Positions 41,901 to 49,060 of a stretch of 64,000 nucleotides of DNA are shown here, piece after piece. The DNA is taken from contig JAFMOC010000191.1 of assembly GCA_019802505.1 (NCBI GenBank), forward strand, positions 124,001-188,000, in the 5' to 3' direction. The notes beneath the pieces are model-generated. The model was not told the origin of the DNA. It searched no databases and worked only from the letters and a program-made list of their open reading frames with translations. A program made the position numbers and the translations under genes. Within the stretch, counting starts at the first letter, position 1. Every line of letters begins with the position of its first letter. The DNA comes from Corydoras sp. C115 (Eukaryota; Chordata; Actinopteri; Siluriformes; Callichthyidae).

Positions 41901-44900
41901 ATCCAGACTTCTAGGACATGCCAGCGAGCTGTGTTTCCATCCAAATGTTTGCCTACGGTTCTTTTTTTTTTTTTTTCCCCCCGCTTCAATATCAGCCAAC
42001 TGGTAGGCAAACACGTGCAGATTATGAAAACCATAAGCTGAAGGCTGGTTGTCTTAACGCCAAATACAATATATGGACATGATTTCTGGAACAACTACGG
42101 GGTTTGATGACATCACAAGCTGCCCCAGCCTTCCCTTTCTGCAAGATTTAGGAACGTTTTTTTTTTTTTTTTTTGTCTGTGGATCGGACACTGAGCCTCG
42201 TTTTCAATATCAGTTCTAATTCATTTTAAGGTTGAGGCTTAGGTTTAGGTTTTATGGATGACCGTCATTCAGGGAGAGAAGAGGGCCTTACCCAAACTGT
42301 CTGAGGCAGATTCTTGTCCCGATTGCATGGCTAGGTGCTTGATGTCACACACTTGAAGTACCGGACTCAATAAAATCAGTGATTTGGAGGTGTGTCCTAA
42401 TAATTTTGTCCTTTTTTTACAGAATGACCCATTATAACACATGGATGGAAACGTCGCTCTTTATATCTGGATGATCTTGATAATCAGACATGTGAATGCA
42501 GAGCTCGCAGTCCTTTGTCTCAGTGATGATAGACAGGCGTTGAATGTTCGGTGAATGAACACACGGTGGAAACTTTGGGGGATTACTTGTTTTTTTTTTT
42601 CCTAATAAATCATAAATAGCTATTAATTACTGAGTTTATCACATTAAATAAACGCTGAGTGGAAGCATCACGTACGTAAAAGAACGGCCGAAATACAGAC
42701 TGTAATAATACAACTACAAAATGCGTTTAATAAATATATACAGTATCAGTCAGAAGTTTGGACACGCCCCCCTTTTTGCTCCATGTAGTGTCATCTGTTC
42801 CACTTCCAGACTGTAGTCCATCTGTTTGTGTTCTGCAGGACATACTGTGTACTCTGTTCTAATGGTCAGAACCCCAATTGTAGCACCACAGAGCAGGCAT
42901 TATTGGGTGGGTGCATTATTCCTATCCCAGCAGTGTCCCTGAGACATTTAAATGCTGCACTAAAACCCCCCTCACTGCATCAGTGTCACTGCAGAACTGA
43001 CAATAAATAATCCACCACCCAAATGATACCCGTTCTGTGATGGTGCTGACCAACAGAGAACAGAGAACCAACAGGGGACTAAGCAAAACAAAGAACACAG
43101 ACGGACTACAGTCTGTAATTATAAAACTACAAACTCCATCTATATGATAAGAGGAGAAGGGGGCGTGTCCAAACTATCAACAGATACTGACTTATAATTT
43201 GGTTCTGATCTCTTTTTTTATAAAGAGGTTTAAGTGTAACCTTTGTGGGGGGGGGGGTATTGCGAATTTGCAGCATTCGCATCAGAATGTTGGAGCCTGC
43301 AGAAAAAGCAGCTTCCTGTTCAGGAAAACACGGGCAAATTTATATAAGTCCCTCCTGTAATGAGACAGCGCCTCCCTCATTCATCTCTCACCTCAGCAAT
43401 TGATCCTATAATCATGACATTCCTGAGCAATGGAAAGGCAAACAGATCTACCACCTAATCAGCGCCTAGAACGTGGCTCGCGTTTCCGCTGGAGGGACTG
43501 TACAGAGAGCACGCCGTGTCGTAAACGGTGCGGAGTCGTTCCAAACTAAACAAACGCGCAGTTATAGGAAGGTGTTTCATGGACTGGGGTTTGGAGCGAC
43601 GTGACGGCTCTGACGGAGCGGCCCTAACGTTCCGGCGACCGCAGAATCCAGCAGGTCTGATATTACCAACGGTCCTCGTTCATTCGCAGAAACAGGGTTC
43701 CGTTTCTAAAGAGCGTCTGTGAGCTGCTGCATTCACACGTGTGGAATGAAGACAGGGGACAGAAAGGGTTTCAATGGCAAATTAAAATCCACCACCGAAA
43801 AAACAAAGCCCCCATCACATGGTCTTTTTTGGTCACGAACTTTGTGAATTCAAATCCACTGATGAGGACTGGTCAGTAACGGCGTTTTGACTCGCCCACC
43901 TGAAAACAAGTCAAGTTCAAAGCATCCAGCGCAGAAGGTCAGCGGGGAGCGGAGGCCCGGCAAAGCGGCTACCGCTGAGCTAAGTCAACACGCGCGGCCG
44001 GCCAAATTGCTCCCAATGCAAACAGCGGTGTTTGTACTCGTACTTATCAGTCCGGCTCGTTCAGGCTCGTCGAGTGTTTGCCTGCAGATAGGGGTTTTGA
44101 CCCGAAGTGCAGATTGCGAGCGGGGCAAATTTATAGTGTGTACACTGAACCAGTCAAACTCATCCAAAGACACTTTGAATCCCGAAGCAGTGACCAAATA
44201 AGACAAAACGCCGAATTTGGCTTTGGACAGACGGCCGACTAGAACATAAATAACTCCCGGCCCCGTTCACACAGACACACAAACACACACGGGTGGTTTT
44301 TCTGGGTAAAGGGTTGTGAGAAAGCCAGCATTCCAGGTCCCTACAGCAGAATCACACTTACACACTGTGTAAATACTGACCGGCTCACTATCACAGTAAC
44401 TTTCCCAATGCAGTTTCTGAGGTTTCTTTGTCATCTGGAAGTAAGGTACACTGGGTTAGGCAACACATTCCACACATGCTGACTGTATAAGACATGCTGC
44501 AGTTAGTAACAACGGATGAAGAACATCGACACATACGTTGGATCTCAGACACACAGACAAGACGGACCCACAGAGAGAGCCACAGAGAGACACACAGACG
44601 GACCCACAGAGAGACACACAGACGGACCCACAGAGAGAGCCACAGAGAGACACACAGACGGACCCACAGAGAGACACACAGACGGACCCACAGAGAGACA
44701 CACAGACGGACCCACAGAGAGAGCCACAGAGAGTCAAACAGAGACACACACAGACGGACCCACAGAGAGACACACAGACGGACCCACAGAGAGACACACA
44801 GACGGACCCACGGAGAGACACACAGACGGACCCACGGAGAGACACACAGACGGACCCACGGAGAGACACACAGACGGACCCACGGAGAGACACACAGACG

Positions 44901-47900
44901 GACCCACGGAGAGACACACAGACGGACCCACAGAGAGACACACAGATGGACCCACAGAGAGACACACAGACGGACCCACAGAGAGACCCACAGAGAGACA
45001 CACAGACAGACCCACAGAGAGACACACAGAGAGACACACAGAGAGACACACAGAGAGACACACAGAGAGACACACAGAGAGACACACAGAGAGACACACA
45101 GAGAGACACACAGAGAGACACACAGACGGACCCACAGAGAGACACACAGACGGACCCACAGAGAGACACACAGACGGACCCACAGAGAGAGCCACAGAGA
45201 GACCCACAGAGAGACACACAGACGGACCCACAGAGAGACACACAGACGGACCCACAGAGAGACACACAGACGGACCCACAGAGAGACACACAGACAGACC
45301 CACAGAGAGACACACAGACAGACCCACAGAGACACACACAGACGGACCCACAGAGAGACACACAGACGGACCCACAGACGGACCCACAGAGAGACACACA
45401 GACGGACCCACAGAGAGACACACAGACGGACCCACAGAGAGACACACAGACGGACCCACAGAGAGAGACACACAGACGGACCCACAGAGAGACACACAGA
45501 CGGACCCACACAGAGACACACAGACGGACCCACACAGAGACACACAGACGGACCCACAGAGAGACCCACAGAGAGACACACAGACGGACCCACAGAGAGA
45601 CACACAGACGGACCCACAGAGACACACACAGACGGACCCACAGAGAGAGCCACAGAGAGACCCACAGAGAGACACACAGACGGACCCACAGAGAGACACA
45701 CAGACGGACCCACAGAGAGACACACAGACGGACCCACAGAGAGACACACAGACAGACCCACAGAGAGACACACAGACAGACCCACAGAGACACACACAGA
45801 CGGACCCACAGAGACACACACAGACGGACCCACAGAGAGACACACAGACGGACCCACAGAGAGACACACAGACGGACCCACAGAGAGACACACAGACGGA
45901 CCCACAGAGAGACACACAGACGGACCCACACAGAGACACACAGACGGACCCACAGAGAGACCCACAGAGAGACACACAGACGGACCCACAGAGAGACACA
46001 CAGACGGACCCACAGAGAGACACACAGACGAACCCACAGACGGACCCACACGGTTCTCAGCCCTCAGATGGTTTTACGAGTCTGGTGTCAGTGGTACATA
46101 AGGAACATTCCCTCGCTCAATTCTATATTTAGAGGAAATGAGTGAGGAGCAGGTCGCCGTGGCGTTTTACAAACACGCACATGCTCCATAACAACCGGTC
46201 CTCACTGAAGATCAAAGGGACTTGTTTAAAAGCCTTTGGTGACATCACACGCTCGGATCCGATGGACTGAACTGCATCTCTGTGGACCAGTCATCCTGCA
46301 GGGCGGCGCAGTGGCTTAGTGGTCGGCACGTCCGCCTCTTGGGTTTAAATCCTAATCTGGGTGGAGTTTCCATGTTCTGCCACAGTCCGAAAACATGAAT
46401 TCAAGGTGAATTGAAGGCTCTAAATTACCCCTATATAGTATGTATGTGTGTGCAGCAATCGATCGGTGCCCTTTCCACCTAAAATGTTCTCCACTGGATG
46501 GGTATGTGGAACCTTCCATTGCCCCCTAGTAGAGGATTAAGTGGAGGATAACAGATGGTTGGTTAGTTGGTTGGTTGCAGTCCTGCTGGAGTGTTAACTT
46601 CACACAGTTAACGACTGGACACTTGATTAAGTACACAATCTGTACCATGGCTTCCCAAACGCTGCCACTTAATGAGGATGAGTACTCCACTGCGCCTTGG
46701 TCCTCACAAGGTTTCTTACTTTAAAAGCAACAAATTCCTGGATGACGGGACTTTAGCTTGTTGTCGCTTCGACTTGTTCTTTAGGTGTTTAGGTTAAGAA
46801 TGAGTGAATATTGCACACTTTCTCCTCGTTTAGGCAGAGGGACTTTAATCAGATGCCGTCACCTGAGAAAAACGACCGGAATGTGTCCTCATGCTTTCAT
46901 TTCTGTCTCGTCCGTGCTGCTCCTCGCTGAGAAAACCAGCGTTTTGGAGACATTCAACGGCCTGAACGTCAGCTTCGGCTGAATGGAGGTCCGGGGCGTG
47001 TGTGTGTGATTGAGTACCGCGTCAGAATGCAGGAAGACACAAAGAGGAGGCAGACTAGTGTGTAGAGACTGGAGGGGTCGGACTGAGGGACCGGGGCCGG
47101 GCGGCGGATTCTCTTCAGGGGCCACTTTTGTCGGAGGCTGAGCTTATGTCAACAGGACTAAAGGCAACTTTTTAAGTGTTATAAACAGACAGAGGTTAGT
47201 TAAGAGCGGTTAATGGTTTAACCTGTTGGGTTTAAGCATATGGAATTATATGTTAATACTTATTAAACCAAACACAAACGTATGTAAAGGATACAAACGG
47301 TTCTAAATCCACAGTCATTAGCATGAATAAACCAGACAGAAGAGCCTCATTCACATGTTAACACAACAACACACACATGCGTTGGACGTGGTGACACAGA
47401 AGGTGATGAAACACAAGCAGGTCTCTGTTATGGAAATGAGGGAGCAGAGCTTTTCTGAGGGAGATTAGACCACAGTGCTGACTGAAAGGCACGAACAATG
47501 GAATTCATTTCCTACACACTGCCCCCCCCCCGCCTCCCCACCTCGTCCTGTTTGCCAATGGGAGGCAGTGTGTGTCGGCCCTGGAGCGCTGAGCCCGTCC
47601 CGTCCACGGTCCTATCTGGCATGCACCGGGGTTTGGATGTTCTGATGCGTTACGAGGGAACGAGGGAACCCTACCTGACTGAGGTAATGGTACTCTTCAG
47701 GCTTTCGGAGGTGGAAGGTCGTCCTCTCCTCGTCACTCGCACCCGCCAGCAGGTAGTAAAACACATGGTAGTTCCTGAATGGGGAAGAAAAAAAAAAAAA
47801 AAAAAAAAAAACTCAGCTGGAATCAGGAGCAAAAAACAGGCAGATTTTTCCAGCGGTGCAGATAAACAGCTGCCGGAGTGAATAACGCCCCCCTCTGGAG

Positions 47901-49015
47901 GTCAGCGTGCGGGCTGCGAAGGGTCAGAGGTCGCACAGCAGCTGCAGTGAGAATGAACTCACGCAAAACGACGAGTGTCTGCAGTCAGCAGTATGTTTCA
48001 ATAAGAGGCCCAACAGCAGTGCTCTCCCACACACACACACAGAGACACCACACACACATACACAGACACCCACACACTGACAGACACACACAGACACAGA
48101 CGGACAGAAAGACACACACACACACACACACACAGACCGGCAGACAGACACAGAGACCCACACACTGACACAGACAGACATACAGACAGACAGACAGGCA
48201 GACACACAAACACACAGACAGACAGACAGAGACCAACACACAGAGACACACAGACAGACACAGAGACCCACACACTAACAGTCACACACAGAGACACAGA
48301 CACACACAGATAGACAGACAGAAACACACACACACAGACAGACAGACACAGAGACCCACACACTGACACACACACACACAGAGACCCACACACTAACAGA
48401 CACACACACAGAGACACAGACACACACAGAAAGACACACAGAGACCCACACACTAACAGACACACACACAGAGGCACAGACAAACACAGACACACTGCAT
48501 GATCACGCACTAAAAACTAAGAAATAAACTAAACGTCTGTATAAATGACGTTCTCAGATCCAGCAGTCTGAGTAACTACCCACCCGGAAGGTTCTCCGAG
48601 AACAAAGTACCTTCAAGGGCCTTTATCTGTTCTGATCAGCACAGCCTGCACCACACCGAAATTCCACGTTCCTGCCGGCAGATGGGACCCACTGATGCTT
48701 CGGTCCTGTATTTACTTGTAATCTTGTTACAGGACCTTAATGTTCTATCTGGAGCGTCTTACAAACACCTGACAGTAAGTTCAGATGCCTGCGAGGATTC
48801 AGATGTCTGTCCTATATAGAGTTGGTGTCCCAATACTTTTGTCTCGTGTAGGTGGGAACGCAGACAGACTCATCCCGGTGAACAGAACGCCGCAGTGAGG
48901 TGGATGCCGGTGCAGCCCGGCTCACCGGGGCACTGCAGACAGCGGAGCGTCACATCCAGACACTCGATACTTCCTGTGGAACTTCGTTACTAGTCATGAA
49001 AACAAACGCTCAGAG

Positions 49016-49060
<45 letters not shown>

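Noticed and set aside
44555..46050. Regular array considered as CRISPR
   Set aside because: No unique spacers, units are contiguous, and the genome is vertebrate.
44391..46145. Several open frames of 430-550 codons on both strands
   Set aside because: They are all translations of one 24-bp tandem repeat whose period is a multiple of three; no unique sequence, no splice support, and it is intronic to myo9a.
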